Source: an uncultured Pseudomonadota bacterium (GTDB lineage: Bacteria > Myxococcota_A > Polyangia > HGW-17). From it: 31,664 bases of DNA. The stretch spans positions 1 through 31,664 of the forward strand of contig CALKWH010000110.1 in assembly GCA_938004375.1 (NCBI GenBank), read 5' to 3'. Below, piece by piece: positions 1 through 6,811 of this stretch. The number at the start of each line of letters is the position of its first letter. The stretch's first letter is position 1. The notes beneath the pieces were generated by a model, which ran no database searches, was not told the DNA's origin, and saw only the letters and a program-made list of their open reading frames with translations. A program made the position numbers and the translations under genes.

Positions 1-41
1 CCGCATACTGGTGTTCAGTCGTGTGGCGCACTTTTTCTTTT
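1..41. other. Contig-end sequence of uncertain origin
   Basis: These 41 bases lie outside the adapter copy at 42-99, so they are not contiguous with the genomic insert that starts at about 100. They probably come from a chimeric or read-through read. They should not be annotated as genome, and the open frame that begins at 21 must not be used to start the first gene. Confidence 0.75.
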
Positions 42-99
42 AATGATACCGCCACCCCCCAGATTTACACTCTTCCCCTACACGACGCTCTTCCGATCT
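42..99 (+). other. Illumina P5/TruSeq universal adapter (contamination)
   Basis: All 58 bases align without gaps to the Illumina P5 plus universal adapter, ending in the typical GCTCTTCCGATCT. I count six mismatches, all in the first 34 positions, which fits an error-containing read end. The real insert begins at 100. The adapter is translated into the N-terminus of the open frame running into the first gene, so that N-terminus is artificial. Confidence 0.97.
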
Positions 100-101
100 A
101 C

Positions 102-1313
102 CTGCCCGCGGCCCCCGCCGGCAGCATCCTCGAACTGGGCGCCGGCTGGAAGCTCAAGGTCAACGGCTACGTCCACCTCAACGCCTACTTCGTGAGCGAC
201 GAGGTCTTCAGCATCGACTCTCCGTCCTACGTGCGCCTGAAGCCCGAGGGCGCCTTCAACGAGAACAACCAGGGCCTGGCCCTGGGCGCCCGCGACACCC
301 GCCTGCGCTTCCAGTTCTTCGGCCCCAAGGCCTGGAATTTCGACCCGTCCGCGGTGATCGAGGTCGACTTCTTCGGCAACCTGCCCGACTCCGGCACCTC
401 CATCCGTCAGGGCGAGATGCGCATGCGCCTCGCCTACGCCGAGATGAAGCGTGACAACCTGATCCTGCGCTTCGGCAACGACTGGATGCTGGCCGCCCCG
501 CAGTTCATGACCAACTTCGATCCGTTCAACGGCTGGGGCCAGGGCAACCTGTGGCAACGCGTGCCGCAATTGAAGGTCCTGTACAACCACCACCTGGACC
601 AGGACTTCCGCGTCGAGACCGGCTTCATGGTGGGCCAGGCGATGGGCGGCGACAACCCGCGCAACACCCAGCTGCGCCACACCGGCATCGGCGAGGCCTC
701 CCTGATCCCCATGCTGCAGGCCCGCCTGGGTGCCGGCTTCAAGATCGGCAACGCCGACTTCTCCACCCTGGGCATCTCGGGCTCGTTCCAGCGGTTCGAC
801 TTCCAGGGCTCCTCCACCCTCACCCAGGGCGAGTACGACGCGCTCGCCGCCCTGGGGCACGACACCATGGACTCCTGGTTCGTGGCCGTCGACGGCCAGG
901 TCAAGTGGAAGCTCGGCAACGTGAACTTCCAGCTCACCGGCGAGTACCACATCGGCCAGGCCACGGGCATGTTCTGGGGCGGCATCATGCAGAGCTACCA
1001 GTTCACGAAGGTGGACGACCACGTCACCGACGCCATCCCGGTCAAGAGCATCGGCTACTTCGGCGACCTGAAGGTCACCTTCGCGTGCGGCTTCTGGACC
1101 TTCCTGGGCGCCTCCCGCAACGTGGTCGACGAGGACGACATCGTCACGGCCGGCTCCCCCGTCACGAACACCTACTTCTACGGCGGCATCGCCCAGAACA
1201 AGGGTCCCATGACCTTCGGCTTGGGCGCGGGCTGGCTGACCACCGAGTACATCCAGGTCGAGGACCCCCTGAACGCCCTCATCGTCCAGGGCTTCACCAG
1301 CATCACCTTCTAG
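102..1313 (+). CDS. Outer-membrane porin-like beta-barrel protein, 5' truncated
   Basis: About 403 residues are present and the true start is missing, because the contig breaks at the adapter; the open frame continues into adapter sequence and no native start or signal peptide is visible. The protein alternates short hydrophobic/aromatic strands with glycine- and asparagine-rich turns, for example GWKLKVNGYVHLNAYF near the start and a closing strand ending SITF. A terminal phenylalanine is the usual sorting signal of outer-membrane barrels. The pattern resembles general or DcaP-like porins, but I cannot name a family. A role in outer-membrane diffusion is inference. It ends 101 bases before the permease gene, and the shared operator lies in that gap, so it is probably transcribed separately. 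Confidence 0.72.
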   Translation: MPAAPAGSILELGAGWKLKVNGYVHLNAYFVSDEVFSIDSPSYVRLKPEGAFNENNQGLALGARDTRLRFQFFGPKAWNFDPSAVIEVDFFGNLPDSGTSIRQGEMRMRLAYAEMKRDNLILRFGNDWMLAAPQFMTNFDPFNGWGQGNLWQRVPQLKVLYNHHLDQDFRVETGFMVGQAMGGDNPRNTQLRHTGIGEASLIPMLQARLGAGFKIGNADFSTLGISGSFQRFDFQGSSTLTQGEYDALAALGHDTMDSWFVAVDGQVKWKLGNVNFQLTGEYHIGQATGMFWGGIMQSYQFTKVDDHVTDAIPVKSIGYFGDLKVTFACGFWTFLGASRNVVDEDDIVTAGSPVTNTYFYGGIAQNKGPMTFGLGAGWLTTEYIQVEDPLNALIVQGFTSITF

Positions 1314-1343
1314 TTTTCCGTAATCCAATTATAAATTTTCCTA

Positions 1344-1363
1344 ATTTTGCAAAACTGCGAAAT
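1344..1363. promoter_or_regulatory. Predicted ArsR-family operator upstream of the permease
   Basis: ATTTTGC-N6-GCGAAAT, an inverted repeat with 6 of 7 matching arm positions and a 6-base spacer. It is almost the same as the perfect repeat ATTTCGC-N6-GCGAAAT at 6766-6785 over the arsR promoter, with identical spacing and an identical right arm. It ends 5 bases before the -35 box at 1369. Sequence and spacing are seen; binding by the ArsR encoded at 6348-6722 is inferred. Confidence 0.68.
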
Positions 1364-1368
1364 AGCGG

Positions 1369-1396
1369 TTGACATCGTCACGTCCGGTGTTATGAA
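1369..1396 (+). promoter_or_regulatory. Sigma-70 type promoter of the permease operon
   Basis: A consensus TTGACA at 1369-1374 is separated by 16 bases from TATGAA at 1391-1396. Transcription would begin near 1403, giving a very short leader that contains the GGAGGTG ribosome-binding site in front of the ATG at 1415. The ArsR-like operator sits directly upstream. Confidence 0.6.
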
Positions 1397-1414
1397 TGCC
1401 CCCGGAGGTGAGGC

Positions 1415-2584
1415 ATGAGCGAGTGGAAAAAACTCTCCTGGCTGGTCGCCGTCTTTCTCGGCGTCTGGTTCCTTCCGTTGCACTCGGAGCGGTTCGTGGG
1501 CGCCATCTACGAGAGCCTGGCCCTGGCGAAGTGGTACGCCCGGGAGCACGTGCTCCTGTGCCTGATCCCGGCGTTCCTGATCGCGGGCGCCATCAGCGTG
1601 TTCGTGTCCTCGGCCGCGGTCATGAAGTACTTGGGGGCGGGCGCGAAGAAGCTCGTCGCCTACCCCATCGCCGCGATCTCGGGCACCATCCTGGCGGTGT
1701 GTTCGTGCACCGTGCTGCCGCTGTTCGCGTCGATCTACAAGCGCGGCGCCGGCCTGGGTCCTGCGACGGCCTTCCTCTACTCGGGGCCGGCGATCAACGT
1801 GCTGGCCATCGTGCTCACCGCCCGCGTGCTGGGCGCGAAGATCGGCGTCGCCCGCGCCGTGGGCGCCGTGGTCTTCGCCGTGGTCATCGGGCTGCTCATG
1901 GAACTGATCTTCCGCAAGGAGGAGCAGGCCCGTCAGGCCACCGTGCTGCCCGCCTCCGGCGAGAGCCCGCGCAGGCTCTGGCAGGAGGTCTTCTTCATCG
2001 CCTCCATGATCGGCTTCCTGGTGTTCGCCAACTGGGGCCGGCCGGCCGCCGACGAAGCGGGGATATGGGTCGCGATCTTCCGGGCGAAGTGGATCCTCTC
2101 CGGCGTGTTCGCCGCGCTCACCGTCCTCTCTTTGGTCCTGTGGTTCTCGCGGGACGAGGCGAAAGAGTGGGGGGAGAGCTCGTGGACCTTCGCGTGGCAG
2201 ATCCTGCCGCTGCTGCTCGGCGGCGTGCTGGTGGCCGGCTTCCTGCTGGGCGGGCCTGGCGGCGGCGACCGCGGGGTGATCCCCAATCACTGGATCGCCA
2301 ACGCCGTCGGCGGCAACTCCCTCTTCGCCAACCTGTTCGCCTCGGTGGCCGGCGCGTTCATGTATTTCGCCACCCTCACCGAGGTCCCCATCCTCAAGGG
2401 CCTGATGGACTCGGGCATGGGTGAGGGCCCCGCGCTGGCGCTGCTGCTGGCCGGCCCCGCACTGTCGCTGCCCAACATGCTCGTGATCCGCTCGATCATG
2501 GGCACGAAGAAGACCGTGGTCTACGTCGCCCTGGTCATCGTCCTGTCGACCCTCGCGGGCTTCGCCTACGGCCTGATGGCGTGA
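1415..2584 (+). CDS. Permease of the ArsP / SO_0444 (DUF318, YraQ) family
   Basis: A 389-residue polytopic inner-membrane protein with about eight to ten hydrophobic segments. The family hallmark is seen: VCSCTVLPL at residues 95-103 (Cys96 and Cys98), then GLGPATAFLYSGPAINV. A related glycine/proline motif recurs near residues 345-365 (LLAGPALSLPNML). Relatives export trivalent organoarsenicals (ArsP) or are proposed Cu/Zn exporters (SO_0444), so the substrate here is uncertain, but the Cys pair fits a thiophilic ion or arsenical. The start has a strong GGAGGTG site 4-5 bases upstream. The gene is followed after 3 bases by the DMT transporter, so the two are probably cotranscribed. The ArsR-type operator at 1344-1363 puts it in the same predicted regulon as the operon at 4949-6722. 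Confidence 0.85.
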   Translation: MSEWKKLSWLVAVFLGVWFLPLHSERFVGAIYESLALAKWYAREHVLLCLIPAFLIAGAISVFVSSAAVMKYLGAGAKKLVAYPIAAISGTILAVCSCTVLPLFASIYKRGAGLGPATAFLYSGPAINVLAIVLTARVLGAKIGVARAVGAVVFAVVIGLLMELIFRKEEQARQATVLPASGESPRRLWQEVFFIASMIGFLVFANWGRPAADEAGIWVAIFRAKWILSGVFAALTVLSLVLWFSRDEAKEWGESSWTFAWQILPLLLGGVLVAGFLLGGPGGGDRGVIPNHWIANAVGGNSLFANLFASVAGAFMYFATLTEVPILKGLMDSGMGEGPALALLLAGPALSLPNMLVIRSIMGTKKTVVYVALVIVLSTLAGFAYGLMA

Positions 2585-2587
2585 CCC

Positions 2588-3451
2588 ATGCCCGCCTGGT
2601 TGCTGTACAGCCTCACCGCCGCGCTGTTGTATGGGGTCATGAACTTTCTCTACAAGGTCGGCGCGGAGCGCAGGTACGTGAACTCCGCCCTAGTGCTGAC
2701 CGCCGCGGCGACGGTGGCCCTGGCGGCCGCGACGACCCTGGCGGTCGCAGGCACCGGGCTTGGCCGGCTCGTCCCCGCCTTGCCCTTCGCGCTGGCCAAC
2801 GGCACGCTCTTCGCCTTCGGGGCGCTCTCGACCATCAGGGCCCTCGAACTGGCGCCGGCCACGGTGGTCTTTCCCGTCAACAAGTCCAATGTCCTCTTCG
2901 TCATCCTCATCGGAGTCCTTGCCTTCCAGGAGACCCCAACGGGGTCCCAGTGGCTGGGCATCGGCGCCTCCCTGACCGTGCTCGTGCTGCTCTCCTCGGA
3001 GCAGCTCCGGCGGGCGGGAGGACCCGACCTGCGCGGGATCGGCTTCGCCCTTTTGGCCGCGCTGTGCACCTCCCTCTCCATGACGACGGGCAAGCTGGCC
3101 GCCACCCGGGTCGACCGCACCTCCTACATCCTGCTGTCCTACGCCATCGTCGTCCTCGTCTCGCTGATCACCTTCCTGAGACGGACCCCCTCAGGCCAGA
3201 GAAGATCGGCCTTCCTTCGCCCGGGGGTCCTGCTCGTGGGTGTCTCCATCGGCCTGCTCAACTATTTCGGCTACAGACTGATCCTGGCGGCCTTCGCAGC
3301 GGGGAGCCTGTCCCTGATTCAGCCGGTCCTGGCCCTGTCCATCCTGATCCCCATCGCCCTCTCCATCTTGGTTTACCGGGAAAGGCTCACCCGGCTCCGG
3401 GTCCTGTGCGTCGGGCTGACCCTGATCTCCATCCTGCTGATCCAGGGTTGA
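2588..3451 (+). CDS. EamA/DMT-superfamily transporter
   Basis: 287 residues with ten predicted membrane helices arranged as two EamA repeats, the usual length and layout of the drug/metabolite transporter superfamily. The first half ends in a loop with LAFQETPTGSQWLGI, and the second repeat has the matching LVYRERLTRLRVL before the last helix; an acidic or basic loop before the final helix of each repeat is typical. The substrate cannot be read from sequence. The ATG lies 3 bases after the permease stop, so it is very likely in the same transcript and under the ArsR-type operator upstream, perhaps as a second exporter. It converges with the CAP-domain gene, with 9 bases between stop codons. 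Confidence 0.85.
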   Translation: MPAWLLYSLTAALLYGVMNFLYKVGAERRYVNSALVLTAAATVALAAATTLAVAGTGLGRLVPALPFALANGTLFAFGALSTIRALELAPATVVFPVNKSNVLFVILIGVLAFQETPTGSQWLGIGASLTVLVLLSSEQLRRAGGPDLRGIGFALLAALCTSLSMTTGKLAATRVDRTSYILLSYAIVVLVSLITFLRRTPSGQRRSAFLRPGVLLVGVSIGLLNYFGYRLILAAFAAGSLSLIQPVLALSILIPIALSILVYRERLTRLRVLCVGLTLISILLIQG

Positions 3452-3460
3452 CCGCCCCCG

Positions 3461-4210
3461 TCAATACGCCTTCTGGCCCATGAAGTTGCCGGGGGGATTG
3501 TAATTGCAGATGACGATCAGGCTGCCCTTGCACGTGACCTTGGCGCAGCCGAGCTCGGTGGTCTTGCGCCACACCATCTGGGTGTAGTGCCCGGACTTGT
3601 ACCAGTTCGAGCCGCTCAGGGGCGCGCCGGAGTAGTATTGCTTCTCGCTCTCCCAGGACTTCCCCGCGTCCACCATGGTGAAGTATTCGGCCGAGCCCAT
3701 GTACAGGTTCTCGCCGTAGCCCGAGCCCTGCGAGTGCTCCATCACGCAGCCCTTGGCCACGAGCTTCTGGCCCCAGGCGGCAGCCACCACCTTGAGCTTG
3801 TCCGACCAGACCAGCGGCGGCACCTTCACGTCCGCCCGCACCCGGTTGTGATAATCGAGCAGGGCCTTCTCCTCGGCCGAGAGCGGGCTCGCGGCGGGCT
3901 TGGCCGGCGTGGGATCCGCGGCGGGCGGCGGGGACGCGACAGGCGGGGCTTTTAGTGCCGGGGACGGCTCCTCTGCAGGCTCTGACTCCTCGGCCGGCGG
4001 ATCGGCGACCTCGGAATAGTCCTCGTCCGACGGATATTCGTCGACCGATTGTTCGGAGGAGGGATCCGCCGCCGGCTGCGTGTCGGCCTGCCCTGCGGCG
4101 GGCGTGGTCGCGCCGGTGTTCCCTTGACCGCCGCAGGCCGGCGACAGAGTCATGACCAGCGAGAGCGCGATCATCACGAAGAGGGGATGGACGGGAAAGT
4201 TGAATTTCAT
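3461..4210 (-). CDS. CAP/SCP (PR-1-like) domain lipoprotein
   Basis: 249 residues. The N-terminus has a hydrophobic segment ending LSPAC, a slightly non-canonical lipobox with Cys26 and Gly at +2, so export and lipidation are likely. Residues 30-112 form a low-complexity Pro/Glu/Ala linker, consistent with a tether. Residues 113-249 are a complete CAP domain: LLDYHNRVR, WSDKL, EHSQGSGYGENLY, WESEKQYY, GHYTQMVW, then CNYNPPGNFMGQKAY. The cavity residues usually formed by two His and two Glu are visible (His159, Glu167, Glu187 or Glu189, His208). Four cysteines (155, 222, 227, 235) could form the family disulfides. CAP proteins bind lipids or act at the cell surface; a specific role here is unknown. 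Its promoter is predicted at 4234-4262, divergent from the next lipoprotein gene. Confidence 0.88.
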   Translation of the reverse strand: MKFNFPVHPLFVMIALSLVMTLSPACGGQGNTGATTPAAGQADTQPAADPSSEQSVDEYPSDEDYSEVADPPAEESEPAEEPSPALKAPPVASPPPAADPTPAKPAASPLSAEEKALLDYHNRVRADVKVPPLVWSDKLKVVAAAWGQKLVAKGCVMEHSQGSGYGENLYMGSAEYFTMVDAGKSWESEKQYYSGAPLSGSNWYKSGHYTQMVWRKTTELGCAKVTCKGSLIVICNYNPPGNFMGQKAY

Positions 4211-4233
4211 GGGCGTTCGGACCTCTGGCGGAT

Positions 4234-4262
4234 ACTATTTCCGGACCTCGATGCCAAGTCAA
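4234..4262 (-). promoter_or_regulatory. Predicted promoter of the CAP-domain lipoprotein
   Basis: On the minus strand, TTGACT (4262-4257), 17 bases, then AATAGT (4239-4234). Transcription would start about 20 bases upstream of the ATG at 4210. The -35 box is strong and the -10 box moderate. Confidence 0.45.
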
Positions 4263-4324
4263 GACCCTCGGATCTGGCTCGATTTCGATTTCGAGCGGGA
4301 GACGGCCGGATCCCTGACGAAGGG

Positions 4325-4354
4325 TTGACACGACCGTGGGCGTCGTTGCATAAG
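4325..4354 (+). promoter_or_regulatory. Predicted promoter of the 174-residue lipoprotein
   Basis: A consensus TTGACA (4325-4330), 18 bases, then CATAAG (4349-4354). Transcription would begin about 45 bases before the ATG at 4408. The same -10 hexamer CATAAG is used at the promoter of the ABC-linked lipoprotein at 12753-12781. Confidence 0.5.
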
Positions 4355-4407
4355 GTTCTGAACCGGGACATGGGTGTCCTGCACGAATCTGGAAAGGAGA
4401 TTTCATC

Positions 4408-4932
4408 ATGAAGAAGCATTTGTCTTGTATCACACTCGTGCTGTCGATGGCGCTGACCCTGGGGTTCGCGGGCTGCGGAAAGTCCAAGGAAGACGAAAAG
4501 AAAGGCGCCGAGGGCAAGGCGGCCGAGGGCAAGACCGAAGCCAAGGGTCCCTCCATGCTCAAGCTAGACAAGCTCGATGGCCTCCAGGTGGAGGTCCCCG
4601 CCGACACCAAGGCCGGCGACGCCATCGGCGGCAAGGGCGTGATGCTCCAGGGCGCCGGGCTCGTCATGACCCTCGAGCCGGGCGAAGGCAAGCCCGAGGA
4701 CGCCGACAAGGCGAAAGAGGACGTGGACATGTACACGCCCCAGGATCTGAAGGTCGAGAAGCTCGAGGACGGCTTTTTGCTGACCTTCACGAACAAGGGC
4801 GGAATGGGAACGAACTACTGGCTCACCGGGCGCCGCACCATCGACGGCAAAGCCTACTGGTGCTCCACCACCGCCGCCAAGCCCGAGTTCGTGGAGAGCG
4901 CGGTCAAGGCCTGCAAGAGCCTGAAGAAATAA
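4408..4932 (+). CDS. Hypothetical lipoprotein
   Basis: 174 residues. The start is fixed by a strong GGAAAGGAG site 8 bases upstream. MKKHLSC plus a hydrophobic stretch leads to the lipobox-like FAGC (Cys23), followed by a charged Lys/Glu/Ala linker (residues 24-47). The remainder is a compact globular domain of mixed strands and helices with two cysteines, in AYWCSTT and VKACKSLKK, which could form one disulfide. No known domain is recognised. Glycine at +2 would favour the outer membrane under the E. coli Lol rule, which may not apply here. The gene converges on the arsG-like gene with only 16 bases between stop codons and no visible terminator. Confidence 0.75.
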   Translation: MKKHLSCITLVLSMALTLGFAGCGKSKEDEKKGAEGKAAEGKTEAKGPSMLKLDKLDGLQVEVPADTKAGDAIGGKGVMLQGAGLVMTLEPGEGKPEDADKAKEDVDMYTPQDLKVEKLEDGFLLTFTNKGGMGTNYWLTGRRTIDGKAYWCSTTAAKPEFVESAVKACKSLKK

Positions 4933-4948
4933 TCCCCACCCGCTTTCC

Positions 4949-5638
4949 CTACCAAAGCCGGAACAGGTACTTCAGCGTGAAGTAGATCCCCAGCCCCAGG
5001 AACACCACTCCGGTGCCCACGCGCAACCAGCGCTCCGCCGCGGTGACGCGCCCGTGGAGCTTCGACCACGAGGAGACGCCCAGGGCGACGGCCAGCGCCA
5101 GCCCGAGCACGGGAAGCCCGGTGCCCACGCCGTAGAAGACCGGGGGAAAGAGCGGGGATGCGGTTCGCAGCGCCAGCGGGATCAGCGAGCCGAAGAAGAT
5201 CGCACCCGAGACCGGGCAGAAGGCGGCTGCGAAGACGAAACCCAGGCCGAAGGAGGAGACCATCCCGGTCCCCAGGCGGCCGGCGAGCCGCGCGGTCCAG
5301 CCGGCGCCCGACCCCGCGCCGGGGAACTGGATCAACTCGACGAGGAACATGCCCGTGAGGATGAGCACCGGCCCTAGCGCCATGATCAGGTACTTCTGCA
5401 GGTACAGCGACACCAGCGGGGCCGAAAGCAGGCCGTAAACCAGCAACAGGGAGAGCCCGGTGTAGAAGGCCACCCGGCCCAGGGTGTAGGCCAGCCCCGA
5501 GAAGAGCACGAGGCGGGGGCTCACCGCCCGCTTTCCGATGAAGGTCACGGCCGCGAGGTTGGTCGCCAGCGGGCACGGGGATATCGACGTGAGGATGCCC
5601 AGCCAGAGGGCCGAGCCCCAAAGGACCAGCTCGCTCAC
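4949..5638 (-). CDS. arsG: ArsG-family / CcdA-DsbD-like membrane permease
   Basis: 229 residues with about six membrane helices. Two Pro/Cys helix motifs are seen: SISPCPLATN (Cys22) in helix 1 and AAAFCPVSGAIFFG (Cys141) in a later helix, the arrangement of the CcdA/DsbD electron-transfer superfamily. ArsG of the Shewanella arsEFG cluster, described as an aminoarylarsenical efflux permease, belongs to this group. The GTG start overlaps the stop of the arsF-like gene by 4 bases (GTGA), so translation is probably coupled. Function could be arsenical efflux, or passing electrons across the membrane to the periplasmic CxxC partner next to it; sequence alone does not decide. The symbol is by family resemblance and gene order. 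Confidence 0.75.
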   Translation of the reverse strand: MSELVLWGSALWLGILTSISPCPLATNLAAVTFIGKRAVSPRLVLFSGLAYTLGRVAFYTGLSLLLVYGLLSAPLVSLYLQKYLIMALGPVLILTGMFLVELIQFPGAGSGAGWTARLAGRLGTGMVSSFGLGFVFAAAFCPVSGAIFFGSLIPLALRTASPLFPPVFYGVGTGLPVLGLALAVALGVSSWSKLHGRVTAAERWLRVGTGVVFLGLGIYFTLKYLFRLW

Positions 5639-6111
5639 GAGCCACCCAGCCGCCTGGCGAGCATCGGCCGCACGAGGGCCTCGAGCGCCTGGCGCAGGCC
5701 GTCCTTGTCCCCGGGGATCCGCTTCATCTCCTGCCAGGGGCCGTTCGGACCGTCGGCCTCGTCGGCCACGACCGGGTGCCGCGCGGTGACCGAGAAGCGC
5801 TCGACCAGATCCACGTTGGCCAGGTCCTCGACGTTGATGGCGCGGAAGGCGACCGTACCCGACTTCATCTCGGCGGCGAAGGCCTCCGCGGTCACCTCTT
5901 TGAGCATCTTCTCCGTGCGGAGGCAGCCCGCGCAGCGCTGGTGCCCGTGGAAGTAGTAGACCACCACGGGACCCTTCCCGTCGGCGGCCGGCGGGAGTGG
6001 ATCTTGCCTTTTACCGGGTGCGTTCTTCTCGCGCAGCACGGCCGCGGCGATGCCGGCGATCATGAAGGCGAACAGCGCGACGACGGCGATGATGCGTTTC
6101 TTGTCGTGCAT
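5635..6111 (-). CDS. arsF: ArsF-like membrane-anchored thioredoxin-fold protein
   Basis: 158 residues. One hydrophobic segment at residues 7-26 after a short basic N-terminus acts as an anchor or uncleaved signal, leaving the rest probably periplasmic. After a Pro-rich linker comes VYYFHGHQRCAGCLRTEKM, with a CxxC pair (Cys60 and Cys63) right after the first strand, as in thioredoxin folds. The HGxxRCxxC form is that of the ArsF family from arsEFG clusters, where it is called a subunit of a nitroarylarsenical reductase. The gene lies 12 bases after the small thioredoxin gene and overlaps the permease gene by 4 bases. The redox role is well supported; the arsenical substrate is inference from family and context. 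Confidence 0.75.
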   Translation of the reverse strand: MHDKKRIIAVVALFAFMIAGIAAAVLREKNAPGKRQDPLPPAADGKGPVVVYYFHGHQRCAGCLRTEKMLKEVTAEAFAAEMKSGTVAFRAINVEDLANVDLVERFSVTARHPVVADEADGPNGPWQEMKRIPGDKDGLRQALEALVRPMLARRLGGS

Positions 6112-6123
6112 GCGGGCGTCCCT

Positions 6124-6363
6124 CTACTCTTCGAGCAGTTTGACCAATTCGTCCACCGAGGGAACGCGACCGCTGATCTTCACCTCGCGGTCGAAGGCCA
6201 GGGCCGGGGTCATCATGACCCCGAAGCCGATGATGTCGTCGATGTCGGTGACCTTCTTCACCTCGTCGGCGAGCCCCAGTTTCGCCACCGCCTCGCGCAC
6301 GTTGGCCTCGAGCTTCTTGCATTTCGGGCACCCGGTGCCCAGGACGTTCAACGTTCTTGACAT
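6124..6363 (-). CDS. Small thioredoxin (redox-active disulfide protein 2 type), ArsE position
   Basis: 79 residues, the normal size for the minimal thioredoxins that accompany ArsR-family repressors and permeases. It opens with a strand and GTGCPKCKKLEANV, giving Cys12 and Cys15 as the redox pair; VMMTPALAFD supplies the cis-proline found opposite the active site, and the C-terminus forms the last strand and helix. It lacks a signal peptide and should be cytoplasmic. Its ATG lies inside the 3' end of arsR, a 16-base overlap, which implies coupled translation. In arsEFG clusters the equivalent gene is arsE. It could reduce the repressor-bound or transported compound, or feed electrons to the CcdA-like permease. 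Confidence 0.82.
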   Translation of the reverse strand: MSRTLNVLGTGCPKCKKLEANVREAVAKLGLADEVKKVTDIDDIIGFGVMMTPALAFDREVKISGRVPSVDELVKLLEE

Positions 6364-6722
6364 GACAGACCTCCCAAGCCGCAATCCTGCGTGCATTTCT
6401 GTTCCGTTCCCGGTTCCCGGCGGCGCTTCCCGCGGGACTGGACCTCGGCCTGGATGCAGGCGCAGAACCGCGGGATGCACGGCACTTTCAAATGGTAGAA
6501 AATCTGGTTCGAGCTGCGACGGCTGTCGATGAGCCCGGCCGCGCGCAGCACGCTCAGGTGCCGGCTCACCGTGCTCATGTTGTCGCCCACCAGGTTGGCC
6601 AGGTCGGTGACCGGCCGCGGCCCCGCCGCCAGCGTGTCGATGATGAGCAATCTCGACGGATGCCCCATGGCCTTGAAGATCTCGGCCCTCTGGGCCAATT
6701 CGTCTCGTATGGCGTCATCCAT
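6348..6722 (-). CDS. arsR: ArsR/SmtB-family transcriptional repressor
   Basis: 124 residues. A winged helix-turn-helix spans about residues 8-80: FKAMGHPSRLLIIDTL, then VTDLANLVGDNMSTVSRHLSVLRAAGL as the recognition region, and a wing ending QIFYHL. The classic ELCVCDL metal site in the third helix is absent. Instead cysteines cluster after the wing (Cys82, Cys87, Cys89 in PCIPRFCAC) and in the tail (Cys110, Cys114, Cys121), so a trivalent metalloid or soft metal is likely sensed there. I chose the ATG at 6722 because AAGGGAG lies 8 bases upstream; an in-frame ATG at 6767 falls inside the operator and is unlikely. It probably autoregulates through 6766-6785 and also controls the permease at 1415. 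Confidence 0.9.
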   Translation of the reverse strand: MDDAIRDELAQRAEIFKAMGHPSRLLIIDTLAAGPRPVTDLANLVGDNMSTVSRHLSVLRAAGLIDSRRSSNQIFYHLKVPCIPRFCACIQAEVQSRGKRRREPGTEQKCTQDCGLGGLSCQER

Positions 6723-6748
6723 GGTGCACGCTCCCTTCGCGCCGCTTG

Positions 6749-6785
6749 GTTGTAGCAGGTTTTCCATTTCGCGCAAGTGCGAAAT
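6749..6785 (-). promoter_or_regulatory. arsR operon promoter with overlapping perfect operator
   Basis: The operator is a perfect inverted repeat, ATTTCGC-N6-GCGAAAT, at 6766-6785. On the minus strand it is followed by an extended -10 box, TGC-TACAAC (hexamer 6754-6749), 16 bases after a weak TTGCGC -35 that lies within the operator. Repressor binding here would block RNA polymerase directly. The near-copy at 1344-1363 supports it as a real protein-binding site. Confidence 0.7.
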
Positions 6786-6811
6786 TCCAAAAGTCTCCCA
6801 TGTGGATGGAA

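Noticed and set aside
21..101. N-terminus of the first open frame (starting GTG at 21)
   Set aside because: It is a translation of adapter and chimeric bases. The real gene is 5' truncated and its start is not in the contig.
78..1328. A 416-codon minus-strand open frame opposite the porin-like gene
   Set aside because: Shadow frame; low-complexity Val/Gly/Ala/His composition, and it overlaps adapter sequence.
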